From Kiloniellales bacterium (GTDB taxonomy: Bacteria > Pseudomonadota > Alphaproteobacteria > Kiloniellales > JAKSDN01), in NCBI GenBank assembly GCA_022360075.1, contig JAKSDN010001394.1, positions 1 through 9,555 on the forward strand: 9,555 bases of DNA. The letters run 5' to 3'. This document shows, piece after piece, positions 1 to 5,053 of the stretch (its first letter is position 1; every line of letters starts with the position of its first letter). The notes beneath the pieces are model-generated. The model saw only the letters and a list, made by a program, of their open reading frames with translations. It was not told the origin of the DNA and made no database searches. The position numbers were made by a program, and so were the translations under genes.

Positions 1-197
1 CGAACCCGAAGGGGCTACGGCACGGCTTTGCGGTGGGCGCGCTTGTCGCCGGTGTACCCGATGTCACGGTGATGCGCTGGCTTGGTCACGCGCGGCTTGA
101 AACCACGATGATCTATACCGAGGCGATCGGTGCCGAGGCACGAACGATCGCCAAACGAATGTGGGGGCCACTCCTTAGCCGCGACCTCTTGGCGTAA
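1..197 (+). CDS. Tyrosine recombinase/integrase, C-terminal fragment (cut by window edge)
   Basis: This is the last ~65 codons of a tyrosine recombinase; the first complete codon is at position 3 and the stop is TAA at 195-197. The visible catalytic end is typical: the box II arginine in 'PKGLRHGF', the 'WLGH' histidine, and the nucleophilic tyrosine in 'TTMIYTEA'. The 'PKGLRHGF...GAEA...RMW' style matches small integrases often found on proteobacterial plasmids and integrative elements (family memory, not searched). It would cut and rejoin DNA at an attachment site through a 3'-phosphotyrosine intermediate. Its N-terminal part and start lie outside the window, so completeness cannot be judged. 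It points the same way as the two exported-protein genes after it. Its stop codon touches an inverted repeat at 197-217. Confidence 0.85.
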   Translation, partial: NPKGLRHGFAVGALVAGVPDVTVMRWLGHARLETTMIYTEAIGAEARTIAKRMWGPLLSRDLLA

Positions 198-217
198 ACA
201 GAATAGCCCATTCTGTT
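197..217. repeat. Perfect 8-bp inverted repeat just after the integrase stop
   Basis: AACAGAAT (197-204), a 5-nt loop AGCCC, then ATTCTGTT (210-217). It starts on the last base of the integrase stop codon. The stem is AT-rich and has no T-tract after it, so a strong intrinsic terminator is unlikely. A weak terminator or a recombinase or regulator binding site is equally possible. Confidence 0.5.
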
Positions 218-257
218 CACAACGGTAAGAGCGGTCCTGCCAAGAGTGAGGAAATCA

Positions 258-695
258 ATGAAAATGAACAGGTTAGCGTCAACTGGGTTAGTCCCCGCAC
301 TCGCGCTTTGCGTCGCTGTCCTAGGGGGATGCAAATCGACACAGGAAGCTGCACCAGCCTTGAGCGGAGAGCAGCTCGCGGAGGCCAAGTCGAAGTGGAC
401 GGGCACATGGTCAGGTGCGTGGGGACAGGACGGTAGCTGTGCGTCCACGGTGGCGATCAGTGAGGTCACGGGGCACCGGGCCAAGGCGAAGTACAGTTGG
501 GGCGGTGGCTGTGGCGGTGCAGTGCCAAGTTCATACACCGACACAGGCGCAGTGATATCGGGCGACACGATCGAGCTTAGTCTGATGTGGGGCTGGGGTG
601 CCCGCTACACGATGCGGGAAGACGGCAACCTCGACGGCGAGTGGTGGTCAAGGGGGAAGCGAAACACGGCATCCTCGACTTTCTACAAACAGTAG
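258..695 (+). CDS. Small predicted lipoprotein, function unknown
   Basis: A 145-residue protein if started at ATG 258, which has AGGA at 249-252 five bases upstream. A GTG at 246 would add four residues but uses up that ribosome-binding site. The N-terminus is a lipoprotein signal: two lysines, a hydrophobic stretch, and a lipobox LGGC with the lipidated cysteine at residue 25. After a charged linker, the mature part (~45-145) is rich in Gly, Trp, Ser and Thr, with alternating polar and hydrophobic residues that suggest a small beta-barrel or beta-sandwich. Two further cysteines in 'GSCAS' and 'GGGCGG' could form a disulphide. I do not recognise the family. It is probably membrane-anchored and faces the periplasm. 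It stands alone downstream of the integrase, with a candidate terminator after it, and looks like accessory cargo. Confidence 0.72.
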   Translation: MKMNRLASTGLVPALALCVAVLGGCKSTQEAAPALSGEQLAEAKSKWTGTWSGAWGQDGSCASTVAISEVTGHRAKAKYSWGGGCGGAVPSSYTDTGAVISGDTIELSLMWGWGARYTMREDGNLDGEWWSRGKRNTASSTFYKQ

Positions 696-718
696 CACGA
701 GTTTCCTGTAGATAACTT

Positions 719-750
719 GGGGGTAGACGAAGTGCTACCCCTACCCTTTT
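719..750 (+). terminator. Candidate intrinsic terminator after the lipoprotein gene
   Basis: GGGGTAG (720-726) can pair with CTACCCC (735-741), or GGGTAG (721-726) can pair with a second CTACCC (741-746) that runs directly into TTTT (747-750). The second pairing has terminator geometry but a short 6-bp stem and a long loop. It lies 24 bp beyond the stop at 695. Confidence 0.4.
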
Positions 751-892
751 GCGGAGAGGGCATTGCTTTGTCCCATAGTCTGCACATTCTTTGACCCCGA
801 GACCACTTTGCTACCGATTGAAAGTGCTACATGCCTCCAGGACTCGCACTCGCGGCACAACAACCAGATGGAACGCGGAGGTTTTGACAAAG

Positions 893-1456
893 ATGACCCG
901 CATCATACAAATTGCCACACTTGCCTTGGCACTTATCACTAATGCGAATACCACACTCGGATTAGAACCTGCTTTGGCTCCGGACATGGCGGTAGGGACT
1001 TCAATCACCTTTGAAGGTCCCAAAGGAAATGTCGTTTGGGTACTCGAAAGCCGTGAGGATGACCTATTCCATTGGCGAAGTGGTGCACAACGCTGGGTCA
1101 AGCGAACGAACTTTGACCCTACCGTGGAGTGGAGCAACTCGGAGAAATCCGGAAGCAACGAATTCACCGGATCGCACGCTGGTCTATACCCCTTGGAAGA
1201 AGGCAAGTCGTCGAAACTGGAAGTGACGTCGTCGACTGGAAGATTTTATCACCACACCTGCACGGTAGGTATTGTTGAAACCATCACCGTTCCCCTGGGA
1301 ACGTTCCCGACGTACCCCGTAGATTGCAAATCGGTGATCATGAAGACAGGCAAAGTCACCAGGGAGCGCGTCTACTACTACTCGCCACAGCATCGCTTCT
1401 TCATAAGACGCACATCCGGTCGCACGAACTTTGATGTGGTGAGCATCACGCCGTAG
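893..1456 (+). CDS. Predicted exported protein with a VPxGTF motif, function unknown
   Basis: Taken from ATG 893 this is 187 residues with a clear signal peptide: MTRIIQ, then a hydrophobic core of Ala/Leu/Ile to about residue 16, with likely cleavage around residues 18-23. GGAGG at 877-881 is 11 bases upstream. The frame is open back to 791, but the extra 34 residues are basic, not signal-like, and would bury the signal peptide. The mature part is beta-rich. It contains 'LYPLEEGKS' and, near residues 133-138, 'VPLGTF', followed by a tyrosine-rich strand 'RVYYYSP'. This layout resembles periplasmic DUF3108-like proteins in which a 'VPAGTF' turn precedes a paired-strand end; that is a resemblance only. 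Cysteines in 'HTCTV' and 'VDCKS' could form a disulphide. It ends 76 bp before a bidirectional terminator. Confidence 0.68.
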   Translation: MTRIIQIATLALALITNANTTLGLEPALAPDMAVGTSITFEGPKGNVVWVLESREDDLFHWRSGAQRWVKRTNFDPTVEWSNSEKSGSNEFTGSHAGLYPLEEGKSSKLEVTSSTGRFYHHTCTVGIVETITVPLGTFPTYPVDCKSVIMKTGKVTRERVYYYSPQHRFFIRRTSGRTNFDVVSITP

Positions 1457-1532
1457 CAAGTCCAAGTCATCGAGCATCTCCACCGACATCCTGCGGCTCT
1501 CGCTCTTCGCCTCGCAATACCCTCAACAAAAC

Positions 1533-1555
1533 AGCACCCCGCCTTGCGGGGTGCT
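1533..1555. terminator. Strong bidirectional intrinsic terminator
   Basis: The perfect 9-bp GC-rich stem GCACCCCGC (1534-1542) / GCGGGGTGC (1546-1554) has a CTT loop and an extra A-T closing pair. On the plus strand it is followed by TTCTCGTCT. On the minus strand the stem is followed by TGTTTTGTTG. It sits between the convergent genes 893-1456 and 1562-1897, and the minus-strand tail is the more T-rich. Confidence 0.8.
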
Positions 1556-1561
1556 TCTCGT

Positions 1562-1897
1562 CTAGTACTCCTCGGCAAGCATCACCGTGAGTACCCTCGT
1601 TGTGACCGACGGATCAGCAGGGTCCTCTGACCCAAACGATAGCGTCTTGTCGTAGTAGTCGATTTTCCAAAGAACGCGTATGTCTTCGACCTCAAGAATG
1701 GCGCAATCATGTTCGCCATACGGGTCGTTGTCTCTATTGAACGCGTCGAATGACGCGACAGCATCAAGAACGCTGACCACAGCTAACGGACCGAGTGCCT
1801 CGATCCCGCGTGTGATCATTATCCGCCCCCCTACCCGATTGCATCTCAGCTGATCGTTAAGACGCCGTACTTCGGCTACCTTCTCTCTGTCCGACAT
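1562..1897 (-). CDS. DUF3768 family protein
   Basis: A 111-residue protein matching the DUF3768 pattern over nearly its whole length: 'LNDQLR' (14-19), 'ITRGIEALG' (28-36), the core 'NDPYGEHD' (57-64), 'WKIDYYD' (77-83), 'DPADP' (92-96) and the terminal 'RVLTVMLAEEY' (101-111). The length is normal for the family. The function is unknown; members are common on alphaproteobacterial plasmids and genomic islands (family memory). The conserved His/Asp/Glu and Tyr/Asp residues invite a catalytic or metal-binding guess, but nothing here proves it. The start is well supported: on the minus strand GGAGG lies about six bases before ATG 1897. It is divergent from the 2063 gene and convergent with the exported-protein gene. 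Confidence 0.9.
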   Translation of the reverse strand: MSDREKVAEVRRLNDQLRCNRVGGRIMITRGIEALGPLAVVSVLDAVASFDAFNRDNDPYGEHDCAILEVEDIRVLWKIDYYDKTLSFGSEDPADPSVTTRVLTVMLAEEY

Positions 1898-1962
1898 TCA
1901 GTCCTCCGTGTTGCGAAGCCGGATTCAAGCGTTGTGCTCAAACCGGGCAGCCGCACACGGAA

Positions 1963-1972
1963 GGTCGCGACC
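1963..1972. promoter_or_regulatory. GGTCGCGACC palindrome, candidate operator (copy 1)
   Basis: A perfect 10-bp palindrome in the 165-bp divergent intergenic region between DUF3768 and the HTH gene. The identical 10-mer recurs at 2115-2124 inside the HTH gene, and its 8-bp core GTCGCGAC appears at 2416-2423. The two full copies bracket the candidate promoter at 2051, which suggests autoregulation by the HTH protein (inference). Confidence 0.4.
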
Positions 1973-2047
1973 AATGATACCACCTCCCCAATCTTGAAAG
2001 TCTGGACACGTGAATTCACACCCACCGCATCACAGCTTGTCGAGCCG

Positions 2048-2063
2048 TGATACGATTTCAGTA
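2048..2063 (+). promoter_or_regulatory. Extended -10 element giving a predicted leaderless mRNA for the 2063 gene
   Basis: TACGAT (2051-2056) is preceded by TGA (2048-2050), giving an extended -10 TGnTACGAT. It ends 6 nt before ATG 2063, so transcription would begin on or next to the A of the start codon. No Shine-Dalgarno sequence precedes this ATG and no convincing -35 is visible. Confidence 0.45.
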
Positions 2064-2764
2064 TGGACGACACAACCGGCGACACGCCGCGACAAGACGC
2101 GACCGAGCATGTACGGTCGCGACCTGACGCAGACCTGTCGCGCTACTCCCTCACACCCAATGACGCACGTAGCTTGTTCGCTGACGCAGGACTTCCTTTA
2201 CGACTTCGGACTGTTCAACGGTACTGTCGTCAAGCCAAACTTGACTGCCTCAAAATCGACCCAGAAACACAAGAGCCCACCGAAAAGGCTAACGGCGTTT
2301 ACATCATTGAAGAAGAATCAGTGCGCAAGCGCATCGGAGATATGCTCGATCATGAAGCGTTCTCTGGTACGACAAGACGCGACAAGACGCGACCTATCGC
2401 GTCTGATCATGATCAGTCGCGACAAGACGCGATCAGTCGTGACACTCCAGCATCCCCGTCGGATGACATTGCCAAAGAAGAAGCATCGCAACCTCAAACA
2501 GATGACCTTAAAGACAAACTTGTTGAAGCTGAGATCCGAGCAGCCGGCCACAAAGCAGTTGCTGAGCAGATGAGGCGAGATCGCGATCTCGCAAATGAAC
2601 GGCTTCGTGAGACCGATCGTGTTGTTGGGGTTTTTCAAGATCGCATTATGAGACTTGGAGGCGATCCAACTTTTCCCGAACTTCCTAATGCTCTTCCCGG
2701 AGGCTCACAACGCGAAAAAGAAGCTAAGGAAAAAACCGGCAACTCTGAGTCAGCGCCCAACTAA
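2063..2764 (+). CDS. Predicted DNA-binding protein: N-terminal MerR-like helix-turn-helix, C-terminal coiled coil
   Basis: A 233-residue protein. Residues ~30-65 ('LTPNDARSLFADAGLP' then 'RTVQRYCRQAKLDCLKID') look like a winged helix-turn-helix of the MerR/excisionase type; residues 86-95 ('SVRKRIGDML') would close the domain. Residues ~100-147 form a low-complexity, charged linker encoded by repeated DNA. Residues ~148-197 are heptad-like with many Glu/Arg/Lys/Leu (likely coiled coil), and the tail is disordered. Such an architecture suits a plasmid or island regulator or accessory replication or partition factor; I do not recognise a named family. The gene is much less GC-rich than the chromosomal genes to the right. 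There is no Shine-Dalgarno sequence, but a -10-like hexamer ends 6 nt before the ATG. Its stop TAA (2762-2764) shares an A with an ATG in the next gene's frame (TAATG). Confidence 0.72.
   Translation: MDDTTGDTPRQDATEHVRSRPDADLSRYSLTPNDARSLFADAGLPLRLRTVQRYCRQAKLDCLKIDPETQEPTEKANGVYIIEEESVRKRIGDMLDHEAFSGTTRRDKTRPIASDHDQSRQDAISRDTPASPSDDIAKEEASQPQTDDLKDKLVEAEIRAAGHKAVAEQMRRDRDLANERLRETDRVVGVFQDRIMRLGGDPTFPELPNALPGGSQREKEAKEKTGNSESAPN
2089..2440 (+). repeat. Dispersed GACAAGACGC decamer repeats inside the HTH gene
   Basis: Perfect copies of GACAAGACGC lie at 2091-2100, 2371-2380, 2381-2390 (in tandem) and 2421-2430. A degenerate copy is at 2121-2130 (GACCTGACGC). Related 10-bp blocks GATCAGTCGC (2411-2420) and GATCAGTCGT (2431-2440) keep the 10-bp phase around the last copy. 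CTGATCATGATCAG (2403-2416) is a 14-bp palindrome next to it. Copies begin at codon positions 2, 3, 1 and 2 of the gene, so they encode different peptides (RQDA, TRRD, DKTR). This points to a DNA-level role, such as protein-binding iterons, or to a slippage or duplication history. Confidence 0.7.
2115..2124. promoter_or_regulatory. GGTCGCGACC palindrome, candidate operator (copy 2)
   Basis: Identical to the palindrome at 1963-1972 and located about 60 bp inside the coding sequence, downstream of the candidate transcription start. An operator here could block elongation or support looping with copy 1 (inference). Confidence 0.4.
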
Positions 2765-2811
2765 TGCACAGTGGGGAAAACTGGCTCGCCACTTCAACAC
2801 GCACCTTACGG

Positions 2812-2824
2812 TATACTGTTCGCA
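2812..2824 (+). promoter_or_regulatory. -10 element giving a predicted leaderless mRNA for the winged-helix gene
   Basis: TATACT (2812-2817) matches the -10 consensus at five of six positions and ends 6 nt before ATG 2824, the same spacing as TACGAT before ATG 2063. No ribosome-binding site precedes ATG 2824, and no good -35 is visible at 17 bp. Confidence 0.45.
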
Positions 2825-3528
2825 TGGGTGAGGTGTTTGGAATATATGAGGGCTCTGATGAGTTAGATCGATTTGAAGTCCGCGATTTACGCGTTAAGAC
2901 ACGATTTGCAATCGATAATGAATTTTATGATGAGTTCACTCCGGTTCTCGGAACGACGATTTCAATGGTTTATGTGGCGCTTGTTCGTCACGCCAATAAG
3001 GAACAAAAGACCTGGCCGTCTCAGTCGCGTGTCGCTCAGCAATTAGGAGTGAACCGGCAATGGGTAGGAGTGTGTCTTCAGATTCTCCAGATGTTCAATC
3101 TCATAAGATCTGTGCGTGTGGGTAAGACTTGCACCAACAGGTACTACCTGATCGACCAAAAACATTGGAGAAGAGACTACGAAAAGATGCTCAGTGAGGT
3201 TGAACAGGCGATTGCGCTACAAGAGAAAAATGGGATAAAATCTGAAAAGAAAGGAAGAAAGCAAGTGATGTCAACTGAGTTGACATCACCTACAGTTGAC
3301 ATCAGGTGCCTCCGTAGATGCCAAGGACTGCTCTCCAAGTTGACATCTAATAGAAAGGATAAACATAAGGATAAACAAGTAAGGAGAGAAAAAATTACCG
3401 TAAAAAAAGCAACATCAATAAATAAGAAAGAATCTGATCCGCCAAAAGAAGTGTTCATAGGAAAAGGGCGGAAGACCGAGACCACCTTCGATCCAACGAC
3501 GAATACAATAGTTCATCGGAGATACTAA
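2824..3528 (+). CDS. Winged-helix (HTH_36-like) protein with basic tail, possible plasmid replication initiator
   Basis: A 234-residue protein if started at ATG 2824; an upstream ATG at 2764 overlaps the previous stop and would add 20 residues. Residues ~25-60 ('RFAIDNEFYDEF', then a helix ending 'VALVRHANKE') and the winged helix ~63-110 ('TWPSQSRVAQQLGVNRQWV', 'FNLIRS', 'NRYYLI') match the layout of replication-initiator-type HTH domains: 'PS...iA..lG.sr..v...i..L...glI', then a beta wing ending in 'Y.L'. From ~136 to the end the protein is very rich in Lys/Arg, lacks clear structure, and looks like a nucleic-acid-binding or poorly constrained tail. The DNA for residues ~147-200 holds a 25-bp palindrome, repeated AGTTGACATC motifs and an A-rich stretch. 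It is convergent with the tRNA gene. A replication role is inferred from domain type plus iteron-like DNA; a transcription regulator is the main alternative. Confidence 0.65.
   Translation: MGEVFGIYEGSDELDRFEVRDLRVKTRFAIDNEFYDEFTPVLGTTISMVYVALVRHANKEQKTWPSQSRVAQQLGVNRQWVGVCLQILQMFNLIRSVRVGKTCTNRYYLIDQKHWRRDYEKMLSEVEQAIALQEKNGIKSEKKGRKQVMSTELTSPTVDIRCLRRCQGLLSKLTSNRKDKHKDKQVRREKITVKKATSINKKESDPPKEVFIGKGRKTETTFDPTTNTIVHRRY
3265..3377 (+). repeat. Palindrome plus AGTTGACATC direct repeats: candidate iterons/origin, inside the winged-helix gene
   Basis: GTGATGTCAACT (3265-3276) and AGTTGACATCAC (3278-3289) form a perfect palindrome with 12-bp arms around one G. The half-site AGTTGACATC recurs at 3278-3287, 3294-3303 and 3338-3347. 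The copies begin at different codon positions, so they are not a protein repeat. Then come two copies of AAGGATAAACA (3355-3365, 3367-3377) in 12-bp register and an A-rich stretch to about 3440. Binding repeats beside an easily melted A+T tract are the general form of theta-plasmid origins; an operator cluster is the alternative. Confidence 0.55.
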
Positions 3529-3556
3529 ACAGCCACAGGCCCCACTAACGACCTTT

Positions 3557-3643
3557 TGGTGCGGGCGGCGGGACTCGAACCCGCACTCGCCAAAGCGAAA
3601 GGGGTTTTAAGCCCCTTGCGTCTACCTGTTCCGCCACGCCCGC
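3557..3643 (-). tRNA. tRNA-Leu(UAA), complete with encoded CCA
   Basis: All arms fold on the minus strand. The acceptor stem is GCGGGCG/CGCCCGC (3637-3643 with 3561-3567), with discriminator A and CCA at 3557-3559. The D stem is GCG/CGC with GG in the loop. The anticodon stem is AGGGG/CCCCT around loop CTTAAAA, so the anticodon is TAA (3607-3609). The long class II variable arm has stem TCGC/GCGA, and the T arm is GCGGG-TTCGAGT-CCCGC. The long variable arm and UAA anticodon identify leucine. It reads UUA and possibly UUG codons. It lies on the accessory side of the broken tRNA at 5013-5053 and has its own candidate promoter. Confidence 0.95.
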
Positions 3644-3654
3644 ACGTGGTCGTA

Positions 3655-3683
3655 TTGATATCGTTTCTCTGACCCGTCACCAA
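3655..3683 (-). promoter_or_regulatory. Candidate promoter of the complete tRNA-Leu
   Basis: On the minus strand TTGGTG (3683-3678), a 17-bp spacer, then TATCAA (3660-3655). Transcription would start about 5 nt before the mature tRNA end at 3643. It lies between the integrase stop and the tRNA, so the tRNA need not depend on integrase transcription. Confidence 0.5.
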
Positions 3684-3693
3684 GAGGGAAGGG

Positions 3694-4875
3694 CTAGGCG
3701 GCTTTTCCTCGCTGGTCCGTCTCTTTCCCTTTCTTGCTTGGTCGCTGCTTCCTCACGTTGATGGCGGCCGCGTCGAGGCTGGTCTTGATATGTGCCGCGT
3801 AGACCTTCTCGATCATCTCGACGCTGGTGCGGCAGTTTTTTGCAATCTGGTAGATGTCGGCTCCCTCCATGAGGCGGAAGCAGATGTAGGTATGACGAAG
3901 GCTATAGGCGGTGCGCCGGTTGCCGTCACGGTCGAACTTCAGATCTTCTTCGTCGAGAACGGCATTGAGTTGGTCCCGGTGCCCTGCGGGAAAGACCAGA
4001 TCTGTGGGCTCAGGAGCGTTGCGCTTTGCGATGCGTTGGTAGGGGCGCACTGCTCCTGATGTGCTCTTGCAGTACCCGATACCTCGTTTGCCGCGCACTT
4101 CAATCTCCAGAATGGTCTCGCCGGTCGCTTCATCTTCGACGATTGACACGTCTCGATGTTGGAGGCGCTTCGCCTCATCAGGGCGTAGTCCGGTGTTTGC
4201 CATGAAGAGCACATAGTCGTGCAGCTGCTCAGTTGCCCACTGCCACCGTCTGCCATTGGCCTCACGGGCACGGCGACGGGTCGCTTCATAGAGCTGCTTG
4301 TACTCCTCGTGGGAGAACCACGCCCGGTGTGTGACCTTGCCTGAGGTTTTGTATGGCACGGACAAATCCGGAAGGTGTGTCAGCCACTCATAGCGAATGG
4401 CTGTCTTCAGGACTTGGCGGAGTGCCACGATCTCTTGATGCATGGTGCTCCGTGCAGGGGGCTTTCCGGTCTCGCTCGTCTCACGGCGATGGAGCCGGTA
4501 CTCCTGCACCAGACCCGAGGTGATTTGGGAGAGACCCTTGCCGCCGAAGAACGGCATGAGGTGCTTGGTGATTCGAAGCTCCATGCATTTGACGTAGACC
4601 GGACTCCGGTTTCCTTCGGTGATGAGTTCGTATTCACGCATGAACGCTTTGGCGGCGTCGCGGAATGTCTTTTCATTCGTGACTTCGCCGCTTCGATGCT
4701 TGCCGCGCAGTTCGAGATACCAGTCCTCAGCGAACTCTTTGGCAAGTTGGAGGCTCGCTTCCTTGGTGCTCACGCGTCGGTTCTTGCCCGCGAGATAGGT
4801 TGAGCACTGCCAGACGCCACTGCCGGGTCGCTTGTATACGTGGAGCTTGCCGCCCATCAGCGTGTGCTTTTCCAT
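3694..4875 (-). CDS. Phage-type tyrosine integrase, full length
   Basis: 393 residues from ATG 4875; the frame is open to 4968, but the extra 31 residues lie over the candidate promoter and arm sites. On the minus strand AGAGGTG is about 9 nt before ATG 4875. There is an N-terminal arm/SAM-like region to ~180 ('FRDAAKAFMREYELI', 'ITKHLMPFFGGKGLSQIT'), then the catalytic domain. Box I arginine is R231 in 'TGLRPDEA'; the box II arginine is R327 in 'YSLRHTY', with Tyr instead of the usual first His. The nucleophile is Y359 in 'SVEMIEKVYAAH'. The 'NCRTSVEMIEKVY' stretch matches integrases with 'MGTSVEMIEKHYGH', in which Thr replaces the LGH histidine, but here Arg replaces the Gly. It would catalyse integration and excision at a tRNA-Leu site, because it lies between a complete tRNA-Leu and a tRNA-Leu 5' half. 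It has no adjacent excisionase that I can identify. Confidence 0.9.
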   Translation of the reverse strand: MEKHTLMGGKLHVYKRPGSGVWQCSTYLAGKNRRVSTKEASLQLAKEFAEDWYLELRGKHRSGEVTNEKTFRDAAKAFMREYELITEGNRSPVYVKCMELRITKHLMPFFGGKGLSQITSGLVQEYRLHRRETSETGKPPARSTMHQEIVALRQVLKTAIRYEWLTHLPDLSVPYKTSGKVTHRAWFSHEEYKQLYEATRRRAREANGRRWQWATEQLHDYVLFMANTGLRPDEAKRLQHRDVSIVEDEATGETILEIEVRGKRGIGYCKSTSGAVRPYQRIAKRNAPEPTDLVFPAGHRDQLNAVLDEEDLKFDRDGNRRTAYSLRHTYICFRLMEGADIYQIAKNCRTSVEMIEKVYAAHIKTSLDAAAINVRKQRPSKKGKETDQRGKAA

Positions 4876-4881
4876 CGCCTG

Positions 4882-5009
4882 TGACACCTCTGGGGAAGGG
4901 ACGATTTTGTGTAAGAGGTGTGTAACGATAGCACAGACGCAGTTTTTGGGAAATTGTTTTATAAGCAACTGATTTATATGAAAATATATTTTGTGTGTAT
5001 GAGGTGTTA
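4882..5009. repeat. GAGGTGT motifs around the integrase promoter, candidate arm-type attachment sites
   Basis: The motif GAGGTGT occurs at 4915-4921 and 5001-5007 on the plus strand and at 4884-4890 on the minus strand (ACACCTC). The two plus-strand copies sit in longer similar blocks starting ATTTTGTGT (4904 and 4988). The 8-bp pair ACACCTCT (4884-4891) / AGAGGTGT (4914-4921) is inverted. All lie within 130 bp of the tRNA half-site, in an AT-rich tract (~4935-5000). This is the usual layout of arm-type integrase sites beside a core site (inference). Confidence 0.4.
4926..4954 (-). promoter_or_regulatory. Candidate integrase promoter
   Basis: On the minus strand TTTCCC (4954-4949), a 17-bp spacer, then TATCGT (4931-4926) preceded by TGC, which forms an extended -10. 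It lies about 50 bp upstream of ATG 4875 and overlaps the GAGGTGT motif cluster, so integrase binding could repress it. The -35 match is weak. Confidence 0.3.
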
Positions 5010-5012
5010 TGC

Positions 5013-5053
5013 GATTTTAAGTCCAATGCGTCTACCGATTCCGCCACGCCCGC
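5013..5053 (-). pseudogene. 5' half of a tRNA-Leu(UAA) gene, truncated in the anticodon arm (attachment junction)
   Basis: On the minus strand the acceptor strand GCGGGCG (5053-5047), the D arm and the 5' anticodon strand TTGGA are followed by loop CTTAAAA (5021-5015) and only TC of the matching 3' strand. The sequence then turns into AT-rich DNA with no variable arm, T arm or CCA. Over 39 nt it matches the intact tRNA-Leu at 34 positions. The differences lie in the anticodon stem (TTGGA against AGGGG) and the D loop. This is what integration with crossover in the anticodon loop would leave. It marks the border of the accessory DNA. Confidence 0.85.

Noticed and set aside
2010..2573. 187-codon plus-strand open frame overlapping the HTH gene
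   Set aside because: It is out of frame with the HTH protein, low in complexity and lacks a domain; the long overlap comes from the repeats being open in several frames.
4727..5047. Minus-strand open frame beginning MAESVDALDLKS
   Set aside because: The first 12 residues are a translation of the tRNA-Leu 5' half (a well-known false protein start), and the rest overlaps the integrase gene and its upstream DNA.
3557..5053. Idea that the two tRNA copies are simple attL/attR of a 1.4-kb integrase-only element
   Set aside because: Excision would join the TTGGA stem strand to CCCCT, giving a tRNA with mismatched anticodon stem, so the intact copy is not the partner junction.
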